Part shown: positions 39,972-40,076 of the stretch, piece by piece
Layout: every line of letters begins with the position of its first letter
How positions within the stretch are numbered: position 1 is the stretch's first letter
Assembly: GCA_945862155.1 (NCBI GenBank)
Contig: CAMAXJ010000007.1
Location: 1 to 40,076, forward strand
Source of the DNA: Rhodoluna limnophila
GTDB taxonomy: Bacteria > Actinomycetota > Actinomycetes > Actinomycetales > Microbacteriaceae
Length of the DNA stretch: 40,076 nt
Direction: 5' to 3'
The notes under the pieces: model-generated
What the model saw: only the letters and a program-made list of their open reading frames with translations
Told to the model about the DNA's origin: nothing
The model's database searches: none
Position numbers and translations under genes: made by a program

Positions 39972-40076
39972 TTACTTCTCCTGTCTGGGCCTTCCCAAAC
40001 AGGGCAGGCCGTTAAAGCTGTTGGGTACTCATTTCGAGATACTCATTAGATTTCCAACATCTTTTCTGCCTGTTTC
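39972..40076 (-). other. infB leader and possible 3' end of the next gene
   Basis: 105 bases upstream of infB. In actinobacteria a YlxR gene and nusA usually precede infB. Two minus-strand frames entering from the window edge stop here (one after 9 codons ending EKMLEI, one after 15 ending MSISK); either could be the tail of that gene, and I cannot choose. Confidence 0.4.
39978..40002 (-). promoter_or_regulatory. Hairpin touching the infB ribosome binding site
   Basis: Arms CTGTCTGGG (39981-39989) and CCCAAACAG (39994-40002) with a 4-base loop; on the minus-strand RNA it is a 9-pair stem including one G-U pair. The AGGAG of infB (39978-39982) shares two bases with the stem foot. There is no T tract, so it is not a terminator; translational control is possible. 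Confidence 0.45.

Overview
The window is a contiguous piece of a bacterial chromosome carrying 43 protein genes packed almost end to end: 40 on the minus strand, and three on the plus strand (a DUF1844 gene, lexA and an RsmC-like methyltransferase). Gene content and order (pheST-argCJBF; infC-rpmI-rplT; priA/hisH; lexA facing a LysM gene; recA-recX-miaB-miaA-dapF; ftsK-pgsA-cinA-clgR; thyX, dapA, dapB; pnp-rpsO-ribF; truB-rbfA-infB) are those of Actinobacteria. PriA-type HisA, ClgR, DUF1844 next to infC, DUF3046 next to recA and the two small membrane proteins between ribF and truB point to Microbacteriaceae. Roughly half G+C by eye, very short intergenic gaps and missing operon members suggest a streamlined, possibly planktonic freshwater lineage of the Rhodoluna/Aquiluna kind. 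That placement is inference.

Layout. 1-8312: argF (cut by the window edge), argB, argJ, argC, pheT, pheS and a SpoU-family rRNA methyltransferase, all minus strand and nearly without gaps; argD, usual between argB and argF, is absent here. 8318-9550: rplT, rpmI and infC; infC starts on a rare ATC codon. 9749-12215: DUF1844 (plus), then sseB, priA and a HisH homologue that has lost its catalytic Cys and His. 12319-13494: a divergent DNA-damage module, a membrane-anchored LysM protein and lexA. 13480-19397: hflX, RsmC-like methyltransferase, dapF, miaA, miaB, recX. 19400-22321: recA, DUF3046, clgR, cinA, pgsA. 22318-30903: ftsK, RNase J, dapA, thyX, a TPR membrane protein, dapB, M16 peptidase. 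30915-37359: pnp, rpsO, DUF805, ribF, two membrane proteins, truB, rbfA. 37362-39971: infB. The last 105 bases are the infB leader and perhaps the tail of an upstream gene.

How the genes work together. Translation and RNA metabolism dominate (infB, infC, rbfA, rplT, rpmI, rpsO, pheST, truB, miaAB, TrmH, RsmC-like, HflX, RNase J, PNPase). The second theme is DNA-damage response: LexA operator-like sequences lie before lexA/LysM and before recA, and a second motif type resembling the mycobacterial LexA-independent (PafBC-dependent, RecA-NDp) promoter lies before the LysM gene, recA and clgR. The third theme is amino-acid supply: lysine/peptidoglycan (dapA, dapB, dapF), arginine, and a decayed histidine cluster in which hisH looks catalytically dead and PriA has lost the Trp expected for its histidine reaction.

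I found no mobile element, CRISPR array, tRNA or rRNA gene, and no gene-free stretch over 300 bases; the longest is 33120-33372. No wholly new multi-gene system is evident. The most interesting signals are the decaying histidine genes and the doubly controlled DNA-damage promoters.
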